64,000 nt of DNA from Sutcliffiella rhizosphaerae (GCF_917563925.1 NZ_CAKJTJ010000013.1:1-64000); one strand, 5' to 3'. Numbered from the stretch's first letter, positions 35,427 through 44,984 are shown. Notes: generated by a model not told the origin, from the sequence alone. Numbers and translations: made by a program.

Positions 35427-36175
35427 GAATGAACCTCCGTTACTGATGTTTTCTCTCGATATGCTTCTGCTACTTCGTGATCCATTCTATTAGTAATAAT
35501 GTTTGCAGATGAAATGTTTGCTATTTTTGCAAAAGCAATTTCATTGAACTTAGAGATGTCTGCTAGAATAAAAGTCTCATTTGATTGTTTGATTGCTGTG
35601 CTTTTCACAATTGCTTCTTCGGGATCAGGAGTTGTAAAACCACTTTGAATATGAACTCCATTAGTCCCAATAAAAGCTTTGTCAAAATAGTATTCTTTAA
35701 GGGAATCCACAGCCTTACTTCCGATAATGGCACCTGTTTGATTCTTCATATATCCACCAATGATATATGTTGTTACTCCTTTTTCCATCAAAGATTGAAT
35801 ATGAGCGAAACCATTAGTCACTACCTTAACTTTCTTGTTTTCCAGCAGCGGAATCATCTGATAAGTTGTAGTACCAGCATCTAGAAAAATACAATCGCCG
35901 TCTTTTATTAAATTTGCTGCAGCTTTAGCAATTAGCTTTTTTTCTGAAAGGTTGATAGAAGATTTTTCAATGATACTTGGTTCCATCCCTTTTTGAAGTA
36001 TCCTTGCCGCGCCACCGTGTACTCTTTTTAGTCTGTTACCTTTTTCAAGCTGACTAAGATCTCTTCGTATGGTAGATTCCGAAGCTCCTGTCGCATCCAC
36101 CAGTTCTGAAAGCTTTACAACTTCCTGATGTTGAATCATCTCCATTATTTTTTGCAGTCTTTCTGGAGTTAACAT
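35423..36175 (-). CDS. fruR: DeoR-family fructose operon repressor
   Basis: A 250-residue regulator. The N-terminal DeoR helix-turn-helix reads VKLSELVDATGASESTIRRDL, and the C-terminal sugar-phosphate sensor domain contains FLDAGTTTYQMIP and GTNGVH. The ATG at 36175 follows AAAGGTGA; the long upstream extension in frame is not supported. It presumably binds the TGATTG repeats upstream and responds to fructose-1-phosphate, as known for Gram-positive FruR. Confidence 0.93.
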   Translation of the reverse strand: MLTPERLQKIMEMIQHQEVVKLSELVDATGASESTIRRDLSQLEKGNRLKRVHGGAARILQKGMEPSIIEKSSINLSEKKLIAKAAANLIKDGDCIFLDAGTTTYQMIPLLENKKVKVVTNGFAHIQSLMEKGVTTYIIGGYMKNQTGAIIGSKAVDSLKEYYFDKAFIGTNGVHIQSGFTTPDPEEAIVKSTAIKQSNETFILADISKFNEIAFAKIANISSANIITNRMDHEVAEAYREKTSVTEVHS

Positions 36176-36295
36176 TTTATTCACCTTTTTCCTTTTCACT
36201 ACCTTATATATCTGCTGAGTAATATGCCCAATAAATGAACACAAACCGATATTAGAAAGAAATATTGTGATGTATTTTATAATAGCTACATGCTT

Positions 36296-36357
36296 ATTCT
36301 ATTGTAAGCTCTTCCAAAAATCAATCAAAAACAATCACTTTCAATCATTACCAATCA
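36296..36357 (-). promoter_or_regulatory. fru promoter with four operator repeats
   Basis: On the minus strand TGATTG occurs four times at exact 10-bp intervals (plus-strand CAATCA at 36322, 36332, 36342 and 36352). TTGATT (36324-36319) overlaps the proximal repeat and is 17 bp from TAGAAT (36301-36296), a fitting promoter. Direct repeats on one helix face suit a DeoR-family repressor. The rest of 36176-36516 holds the leader and a terminator. Confidence 0.8.
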
Positions 36358-36448
36358 TTAACCTTTCACATATTAAATTGAACTCAATCACTGGATGGAA
36401 GGAGGAAGTGGCTTTACAAACTGTTTGTGGTTACATTTCACTAAAAAT

Positions 36449-36487
36449 AAAAACATGGAGCCTCTTATTGTGAGGTCCATGTTTTTA
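36449..36487. terminator. Bidirectional terminator
   Basis: AAAAACATGGA/TCCATGTTTTT with an inner CCTC/GAGG stem, ending the HAD gene on the minus strand. Confidence 0.82.
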
Positions 36488-36516
36488 TGGGTTTTATGCA
36501 TTAAAGCATAAATGAT

Positions 36517-37137
36517 TTAGTTAAAATGGGTTAATAAATCTTCCAACGTATGAATAATGTAATCGTAGTCTTCTACATCACCAAAACCATACTCTGCATA
36601 AACAAAAGGGATACCAGCCTCTTTGGCAGCATTATAATCACCTAAAGTATCACCTACATAGACAGGGCTGGCTAAATTATTTCTTTCCATAATTAACTTT
36701 ATATTTTCTCCTTTTGATAGCCCTGTTTTTCCAGGATTTTCATAATCTATAAAGAAGCTTTCTAATTGATGATACTTATAAAAAGCTTCAATATAGCCAT
36801 CTTGGCAATTACTCACGATGAAAAGCTTATATTTATTTGATAATTTTTCCAAAACCGCTTCTACATTTTGATATAGTTGGCCACCTTGTTCTTCCAAAAC
36901 TACATTTTCTAACTCCCCACAATCCTTTATGACTTTATTCCGAGTCACTTCATCTAGATCTGGAAAAAAACGTTTTCCTATTTCATTCATTTGAAGTCCC
37001 ATCGTTGCTCTAAAGTCTTCACTAGTCAATTCTTTTTCCACTAGCTCAGATTGTTTTAACACCTTATTCCAAGCATTTAATACAGTATCTATCGAATCCC
37101 ATAAAGTTCCATCCAAGTCAAAAATGATACTATCCAT
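36517..37137 (-). CDS. HAD-superfamily phosphatase (phosphoglycolate phosphatase-like)
   Basis: A 206-residue hydrolase. Motif I with both aspartates is IIFDLDGTLWDS, motif II is IVSNCQDGYIE, and motif III/IV includes SKGENIKLIMERN and YVGDTLGDYNAAKEAG. A helical cap lies between motifs I and II. The ATG at 37137 has AAAGGAG upstream. It resembles Gph/PpaX-type small-molecule phosphatases; substrate not determined. It follows the pentapeptide-repeat gene by 35 bases and may be co-transcribed. Confidence 0.85.
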   Translation of the reverse strand: MDSIIFDLDGTLWDSIDTVLNAWNKVLKQSELVEKELTSEDFRATMGLQMNEIGKRFFPDLDEVTRNKVIKDCGELENVVLEEQGGQLYQNVEAVLEKLSNKYKLFIVSNCQDGYIEAFYKYHQLESFFIDYENPGKTGLSKGENIKLIMERNNLASPVYVGDTLGDYNAAKEAGIPFVYAEYGFGDVEDYDYIIHTLEDLLTHFN

Positions 37138-37172
37138 AAATTCTCCTTTTTGGAAAAGTAATACTTTCTTAT

Positions 37173-37823
37173 TTATTCCTTTACAATCAATCCTAACAAA
37201 GAGGCAAACATAATAGCTTGTTGCGGCGATACAGTACAACCTTGTAAATTGTTCGGGGATACATTAATATTTTCGAAAATACAGCTACTTATATCTACCC
37301 CTTTAAGTTTTGTAGTAGAAAAATCAGTATCATTGATGTCACATTTATGTAAGTCTACTTTTTCTAGGGAACACTCAAAAAAGTTAGCACTATGTAAGCA
37401 AGAATCTTCAAATTTCACATGCTTTAAATCCGCATCCACAAAATTACTCATATTAAGAATACAATTTTCAAATGTTACATGTCTCAGACGAGCATCTAAC
37501 AAATCTAATCCTATTAATTTACAGTCTTTGAATCTTACTCTATGTAAGTTTCCTTTAGGAAATTTAGTATTCGATAGGTCACAACCTTCAAATACGACAT
37601 CGGTCATATCTATTTGGTGAAAGGAAGAGCTGAATACCTGCACTTTTTTAAACATCACGCCTTGTAAAACGAAATGATTGATTTCTTCATCCGTCACAAA
37701 TGTATTAGAAACTTCACATCTGCTTAGTTCAGGATCTTCGTGATAAAAAACATCTTGAAAATTCGCCTCTACTAAATTAGAAGGAATTTTTGGCTTATCC
37801 ACTTTATATCTGGTTGTCATCAT
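37173..37823 (-). CDS. Pentapeptide-repeat protein
   Basis: A 216-residue protein built largely of pentapeptide units with Phe/Leu/Val at the central position: SNTKF, HRVRF, IGLDL, RHVTF, SNFVD, KHVKF, HSANF, EKVDL. They should form a right-handed quadrilateral helix as in Qnr and McbG, which mimic DNA and shield gyrase. The irregular first 45 residues and the C-terminal 35 flank the coil. A quinolone or toxin protection role is possible but unproven. Confidence 0.82.
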   Translation of the reverse strand: MMTTRYKVDKPKIPSNLVEANFQDVFYHEDPELSRCEVSNTFVTDEEINHFVLQGVMFKKVQVFSSSFHQIDMTDVVFEGCDLSNTKFPKGNLHRVRFKDCKLIGLDLLDARLRHVTFENCILNMSNFVDADLKHVKFEDSCLHSANFFECSLEKVDLHKCDINDTDFSTTKLKGVDISSCIFENINVSPNNLQGCTVSPQQAIMFASLLGLIVKE

Positions 37824-38007
37824 TAACTCATCCTTTCCAAAAAGAAAAAATACCTTTCACTTATATTAAGTAAATATCTAGATAAATAAAAGGCTTTTTA
37901 TTCTGGTGAGTTTCTGTTACATGTCATTATTTAGTTATGTGAGGAATCAAAGACTGACTAAATTAAGTTAATAAGTATAATACTTTATGAGGTGCTTTAT
38001 CTTACAT

Positions 38008-38712
38008 TTAGGATAAGAATTTTACTGGATCTACAATCTCACAAAGTTCACTTTCTTCAAGAAACTTAGTAACAATTGAACTATGAGAACACCCAACAAT
38101 AAATAAAATATTTTCATTTTTGGATTCTATATGACGAGTTAAATTAGAGAAAATAATTAAATTTCTTTTGTACCACCAAGTTAACCAATCCATACCAATA
38201 TAATTGTTAAAATCTCCTATTCGAGCCATATTTACATATAGCTTGTTTAGTTGATTTAGAAAGAATGGGTGATTAAACTCTCTATAAAATTCTAAGAGAC
38301 TCTTATTTCTAACTAGTTGAGGAAAATGGACTCCTTCAAATAATTCTTTATAAAGGTCTTGCTGGTTATTTTTTAGCCATGCTTCGATTTCTTCATATTC
38401 TTTATCTGCTTTTCCCATCCAATCAACTGCATAGAGCTGTTCGTGTTGTAGTTTGGAAGCCAGTCGAAACCCAATCTGATATATTTCGTTCATCTTTAAA
38501 TGATAATTACCATACTTGTATAGTCGATACCTCTTATTCAATTCCTCATTCTTACTCACTTCCATTTCTACTGCAATTTTTGTAGGGTGAAATTTTTCTA
38601 ATTTACTTACTAATTCGTTAATTTCCTCTTGTCTTTCCTGAGAATTCAATTCTTCATAACTACTCATGTGAAAAGTTCCTAGTACTAATATTCTAGGTTT
38701 ATTAACTACCAT
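38008..38712 (-). CDS. DUF5694-like protein
   Basis: A 234-residue soluble protein with VLGTFHMSS near the N-terminus, IAVEMEVSKNEELN, AVDWMGKAD and a C-terminal VGCSHSSIVTKFLEE. The spaced His and Glu residues suggest a metal-dependent TraB/TIKI-like fold. This pattern I associate with DUF5694; function unknown. The ATG at 38712 is 8 nt behind GAAGGAG, better than the GTG at 38721. Confidence 0.68.
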   Translation of the reverse strand: MVVNKPRILVLGTFHMSSYEELNSQERQEEINELVSKLEKFHPTKIAVEMEVSKNEELNKRYRLYKYGNYHLKMNEIYQIGFRLASKLQHEQLYAVDWMGKADKEYEEIEAWLKNNQQDLYKELFEGVHFPQLVRNKSLLEFYREFNHPFFLNQLNKLYVNMARIGDFNNYIGMDWLTWWYKRNLIIFSNLTRHIESKNENILFIVGCSHSSIVTKFLEESELCEIVDPVKFLS

Positions 38713-38818
38713 TAAAGGCACTCCTTCCCTTTATTATGAAGTACAATTGTTCATACAATGATTCATCATTGTAATTTTTATTGCCATTACATTTCCCTTG
38801 CACTTGAAGAAATCGAAT

Positions 38819-39462
38819 TTATCGTCTTCTTTGTTTTACTTCATTGATTGCTTGGATTAGTAATTGTTTATTGAAATCAGGGAATAAGATGTTGGTGAAC
38901 CATATTTCAGACTTAGAGGCTTGCTTTACTAATTCGCTTTTCTCCCCCTGTCCTGATTAATATTTCGGGGGCTGGAAGTCCTTTTGTAAAAAGATAATTT
39001 CCAATGATTTCTTCATTTAAATCATCAGTTTTTATAGTTGAACTATTAATATCTTTTACTATAGATTTAACGGCATTTAGAATTTCGTTTCTTCCACCAT
39101 AATTTAAAGCAAAATTTACTATTAATGAACGGTTTTGTGATGTATGGTTAATTGCTTTTTCTACTGCCGTTTTTGTATGAATCGGTAAACCATTTATATC
39201 ACCCGAAATGAGGATTTTTATATCCTTTGACATAAATTCAGGTAGTTTTTTAGTTAAGTAAGTGCAGGCAAATCCATAAGATAATTTACTTCGTCTTTTG
39301 GTCTTTTCCAATTTTCAGTTGAAAAAGCATACAGGCATCAATAATCTTCTCCATTGCTTTAGAACCAGCAAAATGCCCTTGACTACGTGTCAGCCCCCGT
39401 TTTGTCCCCCATCTCCCATTACCGTCCATCAAAATAGCTATATGTTTTGGAATATTTTTCAT
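38819..39462 (-). pseudogene. Decayed isoprenyl (undecaprenyl) diphosphate synthase
   Basis: Read over three frames, the minus strand gives the UppS family from end to end: HIAILMDGNGRWGTKRGL, then YAFSTENWKRPKDEVNYLMD in another frame. Next come INGLPIHTKTAVEKAINHT and LIRTGGEKRIS, and finally SEIWFTNILFPDF in yet another frame. At least three lesions are visible, including loss of roughly eight codons after the first helix and of the FLLWQLAY-type segment. It is clearly non-functional and probably a relict second uppS copy, perhaps from a secondary-metabolite or acquired locus. Confidence 0.88.
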
Positions 39463-39528
39463 TTGATTTACCCCTACATCATTCTTCCTACTTAAATGTG
39501 TAAACCCATTTAGTTTTTCCGTGTCTTT

Positions 39529-39960
39529 TTATTTTATTGTGATGCTTTTTTTATCTACCTCATTGATTTCAAGATAATAAACACTCTTCAATGACGCTAG
39601 CATCGTTTTTATTGGTGAGCTAATCATTAGTTTTTCATTTTCTCTTCTGTCGATTATAATAGTTACTTCAAACTCGACTTCTTCATCCAATATGAAGTTA
39701 TGTTTATTAAAATCTAGTGGTAATACATCTCCTTTTCTCACCTTTTCCTTCTCACTTGCATACCCTATATTTGCAGAACCTCTATATGTACCTTTTTGAT
39801 AATAGGAAACTTCAATGCCTTGGAATTCAATATTTGATTTATTAACAAAATTTATAAGGAAAGTATTCTCATCAGGTATCGTTGTATCTTCGGAATAACT
39901 ACACCCCAATAGTTGGATACACATAATGAAAATGAAAAAACTACTAAGGTTTTTTTTCAT
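39529..39960 (-). CDS. Lipoprotein of unknown function
   Basis: A 143-residue lipoprotein with signal MKKNLSSFFIFIMCIQLLGC and an extracellular, likely beta-sheet domain (EVSYYQKGTYRGSANIGY, EVEFEVTIIIDRREN). The ribosome site is AAAGGAG. No family recognised. It lies next to two decayed genes, in a stretch that looks accessory. Confidence 0.65.
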   Translation of the reverse strand: MKKNLSSFFIFIMCIQLLGCSYSEDTTIPDENTFLINFVNKSNIEFQGIEVSYYQKGTYRGSANIGYASEKEKVRKGDVLPLDFNKHNFILDEEVEFEVTIIIDRRENEKLMISSPIKTMLASLKSVYYLEINEVDKKSITIK

Positions 39961-40049
39961 CTCTTTCTCCTTTCAATATATAATTTCACTAAAAAACTTT
40001 GAAAGACGAATAGCTTCAATTTCCATCCTTCCAAAATCATTGTTTCCCC

Positions 40050-40522
40050 TCAGACCGTCGATTCATTTTCTGCTTTTAATACTATGGCATTCGTTAATAG
40101 CTTCTTAAGAACAGCGGTAAAAACGGCAAGTAAACTACATGAAAAAATAATTATTAATGCAATAATTCCTATTCCCGGGTGTAAAGCATTTTGCAGTAAT
40201 AGAAAAATACAACCTATTACATACATATTGCTAATTAAAATTGCACACTTTTTTATATTGTTTAAGGGTATGACAGCAGACTCCGAAAAAGCATTGTGGT
40301 TTTCAATAAAATTTAAGAGAGTTGAAGCCTGATATAAAGCAATGAAAAATGGAATTGTCGTTACATACAATCCCAACAATCCTGGGTATTGTAAAAAGGC
40401 ATATTCAGGGAACATCTCTGCTGTGTAAGTAGCTATATTAGGTAACCAAAATAAACATAAACTACAGTAACTCCGATTAGAAAAATTGCTCCTCTTAAAA
40501 ACATTGTTGATACTCGATTCAT
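40050..40522 (-). pseudogene. Frameshifted DUF2975 membrane protein gene
   Basis: The intact part (40050-40415, 121 residues) has three membrane segments of DUF2975 (TTIPFFIALYQASTLLNFI). Upstream, the expected first helix starts at 40522 as MNRVSTMFLRGAIFLIG, but in a different frame; the bridging residues FWLPNIATYTAE are only read after a one-base shift near 40480. The usual partner, a small XRE-type regulator downstream, is absent. A truncated product from the ATG at 40415 cannot be excluded. Confidence 0.7.
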
Positions 40523-40669
40523 ATTATACCGACCTTTCATATTCCATAATTTAACTATAACTCCTTATTTATTGTTTTACAATAAATTTTTGTTTATATT
40601 TAATACATTTTCACTCTAACCTATCAAAAGTACTGAAATAGTTTTTTGATAGTAAAGTTTACCCCACAA

Positions 40670-40694
40670 AAAAAAGTCTTCCTAAAGGAAAACG
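40670..40694 (-). terminator. Short terminator
   Basis: GTTTTCC/GGAAGAC (one G-T) with a TTTA loop, followed on the minus strand by eight T. Confidence 0.6.
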
Positions 40695-40795
40695 TCATCA
40701 TAATCATATTCATCAATTTTGTAACAAGATACGTTATTAGTTGAGCATCCAGCTAAAGTCATACTCGAGTCTTTCAACCGATACGGTTCTTCCAT
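40682..40795 (-). CDS. Possible 37-residue peptide gene
   Basis: A minus-strand frame starting MEEPYRLKDSSMTLAGCSTN and ending in an acidic stretch EYDYDDVFL, with two Cys. Its stop codon falls inside a terminator. No clear ribosome site precedes the ATG. It could be a secreted or modified peptide precursor or chance; I leave it open. Confidence 0.25.
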   Translation of the reverse strand: MEEPYRLKDSSMTLAGCSTNNVSCYKIDEYDYDDVFL

Positions 40796-40815
40796 TCAGG
40801 AAAATCAAAATAAGT

Positions 40816-40854
40816 ACTATCCCCCATTTCAGCTATAATGGGGGATAGTTTATA
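40816..40854 (-). terminator. Stable hairpin behind spoVR
   Basis: ACTATCCCCCATT/AATGGGGGATAGT is a 13-bp perfect stem, but without a T-tract. It may protect the 3' end of the spoVR transcript or be a weak terminator. The remaining 40523-40894 shows no other gene. Confidence 0.5.
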
Positions 40855-40894
40855 GTGGTTAGCTCGGTCTAGTCTTGTTGGATACTTACAAAAT

Positions 40895-42310
40895 TTATAT
40901 ATACTTCCGGTGCACGCTTTTCCCGTCATACGTAAACAAGACATTTTTCGTTTCAATCACAGACTCCATATGAACTGGTCTTCCCCAAAGTTGATATATA
41001 TATGGTAACACCTTCTCTAAGTACTTCAGGTCTAGTTCAATGCCCTCATACCAGTGTTTTAAATATAATTCCCCGGTGCGTAAGTAGTCGCCATCATTGA
41101 CAGTAAGGTATGGGAATCCCCCATTTACGCGCATATTTACTAGTTGATCTCGAACACTTTCCCATGTTTTGTCGACAATTTTATAGTCTTTACCTTGTTT
41201 TTGGAAGAGGTACATGTCTTCTCTCATCACAAGGTCCTTGTTAAGATAGTTTCTTAAAAAAGAAATATCTGATTCTACTTCCCTTACCTCAAACATTTTT
41301 TCACGGCCAGATCCCGGTTTTACTCCATCTCGCTTCATTTTCTCTGTTGGATTGTTATATCGTTCCTCGATGTCTTCAAAAATTTTGATGCCTAAATAAT
41401 ATGGATTGATGCTTGTTTTGGAAGGTTGCACAACGCCAGCATTCAATTTTGCGTATTCGAATGCTTCATCACTTGTTAGATCCATTTCGCGGAGGATGCG
41501 TTGGTGCCAGTAGGAAGCCCAGCCTTCGTTCATGATTTTTGTTTCCATTTGCGGCCAAAAGTAAAGCATTTCCTCACGCATCATTGTAAGGATATCACGC
41601 TGCCAGTCCTCGAGTTCACTACTGTATTGTTCAATGAATAATAGAATATCTTTTTCAGGCTGCGGAGGGAATTTTTTTTTGCGCTTTTTAGGTGGCACTC
41701 TTGGTTTGTTCCTGTCATCCAGGTTCCATAAATCATCGTAAGCAGTTATCTGTTTTCGGGTTTCTTCCTCTTCTTCTAAATCGTGAATACTCCAGGCGAG
41801 TTTAGAGCGAATCAAAGATGGGTCGATATGTTCCTGGATTGCGAGTACTGCATTCAGAAAATCTTCTACCTCTTTTTTGCCATAGTCATGTTCATATTGC
41901 TTGATTCGTTCTGCTGTTGCTGCCATGCTCTCTACCATATCTCTATTTGTGTTTTGAAAACGGCAGTTGTTTTTGAAAAAATCACAATGCGCTAGGACAT
42001 GTGCAACAATCAATTTGTTTTGGATTAACGAATTGGTGTCTAATAGGAAGGCATAGCATGGGTTAGAGTTAATGACTAATTCATAAATTTTACTTAGTCC
42101 AAGGTCATAATGAAGCTTCATTTTATGAAATTGCTTTCCAAAGCTCCAATGGGAGAATCGTGTCGGCATTCCATAAGCTCCGAATGTATAAATGATGTCA
42201 GCAGGACAAATTTCGTAACGCATAGGATAAAAGTCAAGCCCGAATCCTTTAGCGATCTCGGTAATCTCATCAATAGCGTGAAACAAGGCCTTTTCGTCAT
42301 TCGCTTTCAT
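40895..42310 (-). CDS. spoVR: Stage V sporulation protein R
   Basis: A 471-residue SpoVR-family protein needed for normal spore cortex. Conserved blocks are [60 protein letters not shown] (here [15 protein letters not shown]), [11 protein letters not shown] and [17 protein letters not shown]. Length matches the family. The ATG at 42310 is 7 nt after GGGAGG. In B. subtilis it lies downstream of the yhd genes, as here. Confidence 0.96.
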   Translation of the reverse strand: MKANDEKALFHAIDEITEIAKGFGLDFYPMRYEICPADIIYTFGAYGMPTRFSHWSFGKQFHKMKLHYDLGLSKIYELVINSNPCYAFLLDTNSLIQNKLIVAHVLAHCDFFKNNCRFQNTNRDMVESMAATAERIKQYEHDYGKKEVEDFLNAVLAIQEHIDPSLIRSKLAWSIHDLEEEEETRKQITAYDDLWNLDDRNKPRVPPKKRKKKFPPQPEKDILLFIEQYSSELEDWQRDILTMMREEMLYFWPQMETKIMNEGWASYWHQRILREMDLTSDEAFEYAKLNAGVVQPSKTSINPYYLGIKIFEDIEERYNNPTEKMKRDGVKPGSGREKMFEVREVESDISFLRNYLNKDLVMREDMYLFQKQGKDYKIVDKTWESVRDQLVNMRVNGGFPYLTVNDGDYLRTGELYLKHWYEGIELDLKYLEKVLPYIYQLWGRPVHMESVIETKNVLFTYDGKSVHRKYI

Positions 42311-42468
42311 CAAACTACCTCCCTTTTCCTCTTAACACAATGTATGACGAAGGTGACCATATCATGAAAGGGGATTGTTTGTTAGGATTTTTTTTCGATA
42401 GTACATCCATTTGGTAAGGGTAGTGGTATACTAGTATAGGATTTTGATTAATGAAGGAGTATACATAT

Positions 42469-43338
42469 ATGGAGTATATATTATTTATCCTATTAGGTTT
42501 TTCGATAAGTATGCTTTCTGGTTTTTTTGGTATTGGGGGAGGTCTTGTCCTGACACCAGTACTTTTGCTCTTTGGATATAGCCCAATTGAAGCAATCTCT
42601 ACTAGTCTATTGTATACAATTGGTACGTCTTTATCAGGAGTGTATGCGCATTTTAAAATGAAGAATATTCAATGGAAAGCTGCATTTATTATGGGGATTA
42701 GCGGAATATTGGCAACTCAGTTAGCCTACCCAGTTGTTAATTGGTTGGAACAGAATGGATATGATACGACCGTCGTTCCACTTTTATATTTCGTACTGCT
42801 TTCTTACTTTGCGTTTAGGATGTTAAAAAAGGAATCAGGTAATTTGCATCCGCCTTTTGACGCGACTGATAAAAACCAACGATGGATTCCATTTATCTTA
42901 ATCGGGTTTGTTGCTGGATTTCTTTCCACCACACTTGGAGTAGGCGGCGGATTTATTATTGTGCCTCTAGTTATTTCCTTTTACGGCTTCACCTCTAGGC
43001 AAGCTGTTGCAACTAGTCTTGCCAGTGTTATTATGATTGTTAGTGCAGGGTTTATCACCTATGCATTTAATCAGCCAATTCAATACAAGATTGGTCTTTT
43101 CTTAATTATCGGAGCTCTTGTCGGTTCTCAACTAGGAGCAATTGCAACCTCGTACTTTAAAAATAGAACCATTCAACAGTTACTCGGATTTTTGTATATT
43201 GTTACGATAGCCAGTTTAGTATTAAATATGCTGGAGCTTTCTGTTGTAGGCTTGGTATGCATAGCAGGATATACACTGTTTATTAACATCTATCTAATAG
43301 CTAGAATATTAAAGAAAAAAGTCCCATTAGCAAATTAA
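42469..43338 (+). CDS. TauE/SafE (TSUP) family permease
   Basis: A 289-residue membrane protein with duplicated TSUP halves: LSGFFGIGGGLVLTPVLL in the first and LSTTLGVGGGFIIVPLVI in the second, each followed by a pattern like ATSLASV. Members export or import sulfite, sulfonates or other small organic anions. The ATG at 42469 has AAGGAG 9 nt upstream. It is monocistronic and convergent with mgtE. Confidence 0.88.
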   Translation: MEYILFILLGFSISMLSGFFGIGGGLVLTPVLLLFGYSPIEAISTSLLYTIGTSLSGVYAHFKMKNIQWKAAFIMGISGILATQLAYPVVNWLEQNGYDTTVVPLLYFVLLSYFAFRMLKKESGNLHPPFDATDKNQRWIPFILIGFVAGFLSTTLGVGGGFIIVPLVISFYGFTSRQAVATSLASVIMIVSAGFITYAFNQPIQYKIGLFLIIGALVGSQLGAIATSYFKNRTIQQLLGFLYIVTIASLVLNMLELSVVGLVCIAGYTLFINIYLIARILKKKVPLAN

Positions 43339-43341
43339 AAG

Positions 43342-43374
43342 AGCCTCACTCCAACTTTTTTGGAGTGAGGCATT
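43342..43374. terminator. Bidirectional terminator
   Basis: GCCTCACTCCA/TGGAGTGAGGC, an 11-bp perfect stem between converging genes. Confidence 0.9.
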
Positions 43375-43378
43375 ATTT

Positions 43379-44740
43379 TTATGTTAAATATGAAAGAAAA
43401 GCTGTAGCTATGCCAAAATAAATCATCAAAGATAGAATATCATTTAATGTTGTGATCAGTGGACCAGAAGCGATGGCAGGGTCGATGTTTAATTTATAGA
43501 GTATCAAGGGAATAATGGTGCCTGCCAATGTACCGATAATTAGAGTAATGAAAAGGGATGACCCTACAACAATCCCTAGTATCCAGTTGCCATCCTGCCA
43601 TACATAGGCAATGATGGTAATGAGGATAGCACATGTTATTCCGATGGTGAGACCGACACGAAATTCACGAAATACGAGTTTGAACACAACTTTTTTATCG
43701 ATTTCTTTGGAGATTAAACCACGAACAACTACCGCGAGCGATTGGGTACCTGTGTTACCGGTCATCCCTGCTATCATTGGCATAAAAAATGCGAGTGCCA
43801 CTACAGCATCTAATGTTTCTTCAAATCCGCTTATAATACTTCCTGATATGAGTCCTATAAATAATAATAAGATTAACCATGGTAGTCGGCGTGCTGATGC
43901 TACAAGTGCCGGTGTTTCAAAATCAATATCCTTACCAGATGCAGAAAGCTTTTCAATATCCTCATTAGCTTCTTGAATAACAACGTCAATAACATCATCT
44001 ACTGTAATGATCCCAATAAGTGTTTTATTATCATCCACTACCGGGATAGCTAAGAAGTCATATCGTTCAATGATATGAGCGACTTCTTCCTGATCTGTAT
44101 CGACATGTACAGATATAACACGTGAAAACATAATGTCTTGTATTTTTTCAGTTGCATCTGCAAGAATTAAGTCACGATAAGAGACAACGCCAACAAGGCG
44201 CTTTTCTTCGTCAATTACATATAAATAGTTGATGGTTTCAGCGAGTTCAGCATAGGATTTTAATTTATCTACAACTTCCCTCACTGTATACTCCTGTGGA
44301 ATCCACACATACCGGTTTGTCATCAAACGTCCGGCAGTTTCAGTTTCATATTTCATTAAACCTTGAACAGCTATAGATTCTTCTTTGTTCATCTTCTCAA
44401 GGAACCTAGCTTTAATTTCAGGATCCATTTCATCAAATAAGTCTGCAAGATCATCATTGTCCATCAGGTTCATAACCTTGGCTGACTTTTCCACCCCAAT
44501 TTTTTGTAAAATCTCTAATTGGGTTTCTTGATTTAACTCCCCGATTAATGCAGTCAATTGGTCAATCGTTAAATAGGTAAGGAACCTTACTTTATGTTTT
44601 TCTGGGAGTTGTTGATAAATGATACCAGTATCATATGGTTGTAATTCTTCAATAATATCCTGGAATGCCTTACGTTTTCCTTCTTTAAGGAAATTAATAA
44701 TATTTAATATTATTTGATCCTCAGTCATGTTATTTACCAT
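43379..44740 (-). CDS. mgtE: Magnesium transporter MgtE
   Basis: A 453-residue Mg2+ channel. Order: the MgtE N domain (residues 1-135, superhelical), two CBS domains (about 136-260; MTNRYVWIPQEYTVREVV and DFLAIPVVDD), a plug helix and a C-terminal five-helix pore with GNTGTQSLAVVVRGL. CBS domains sense cytosolic Mg2+ and close the pore. An M-box riboswitch about 250 bases upstream gives transcriptional control by the same ion. GGAGG precedes the ATG. Confidence 0.96.
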   Translation of the reverse strand: MVNNMTEDQIILNIINFLKEGKRKAFQDIIEELQPYDTGIIYQQLPEKHKVRFLTYLTIDQLTALIGELNQETQLEILQKIGVEKSAKVMNLMDNDDLADLFDEMDPEIKARFLEKMNKEESIAVQGLMKYETETAGRLMTNRYVWIPQEYTVREVVDKLKSYAELAETINYLYVIDEEKRLVGVVSYRDLILADATEKIQDIMFSRVISVHVDTDQEEVAHIIERYDFLAIPVVDDNKTLIGIITVDDVIDVVIQEANEDIEKLSASGKDIDFETPALVASARRLPWLILLLFIGLISGSIISGFEETLDAVVALAFFMPMIAGMTGNTGTQSLAVVVRGLISKEIDKKVVFKLVFREFRVGLTIGITCAILITIIAYVWQDGNWILGIVVGSSLFITLIIGTLAGTIIPLILYKLNIDPAIASGPLITTLNDILSLMIYFGIATAFLSYLT

Positions 44741-44805
44741 GAGATTTTGCCTCCTTCTCTCTTTCTAAGGAGTACAAGGAATCATATTATTTTGTTACAA
44801 AAGAC

Positions 44806-44890
44806 GTGGTAACAAAAATAAATATGTATTCACTTGCACTAAACTCCACGTTGTCCTCGGACTTGGACTACTATCCATTTTTGTTACCAC
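44806..44890 (-). other. Second structured leader element before mgtE
   Basis: A 14-bp perfect inverted repeat, GTGGTAACAAAAAT (44806-44819) and ATTTTTGTTACCAC (44877-44890), brackets about 57 bases between the M-box terminator and mgtE. CGTGG (44805-44809) can also pair with CCACG (44846-44850), an alternative fold. Confidence 0.6.
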
Positions 44891-44918
44891 CACCTGTTTT
44901 TTTATTACTTTCTCCATT

Positions 44919-44952
44919 AAAAAAGCACCTGTCATTATCCGAATGAAGGTGC
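44919..44952 (-). terminator. M-box terminator
   Basis: GCACCT plus TCATT pair with AATGA plus AGGTGC (one bulge) and TTTTTT follows on the minus strand. Confidence 0.88.
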
Positions 44953-44984
44953 ATGAAGGCATAAAAATCCTTTATGATTTCCCT

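Noticed and set aside
37173-37823. Naming the pentapeptide-repeat gene as a Qnr resistance determinant
   Set aside because: Pentapeptide repeats alone do not show gyrase protection, and key loop features were not identified.
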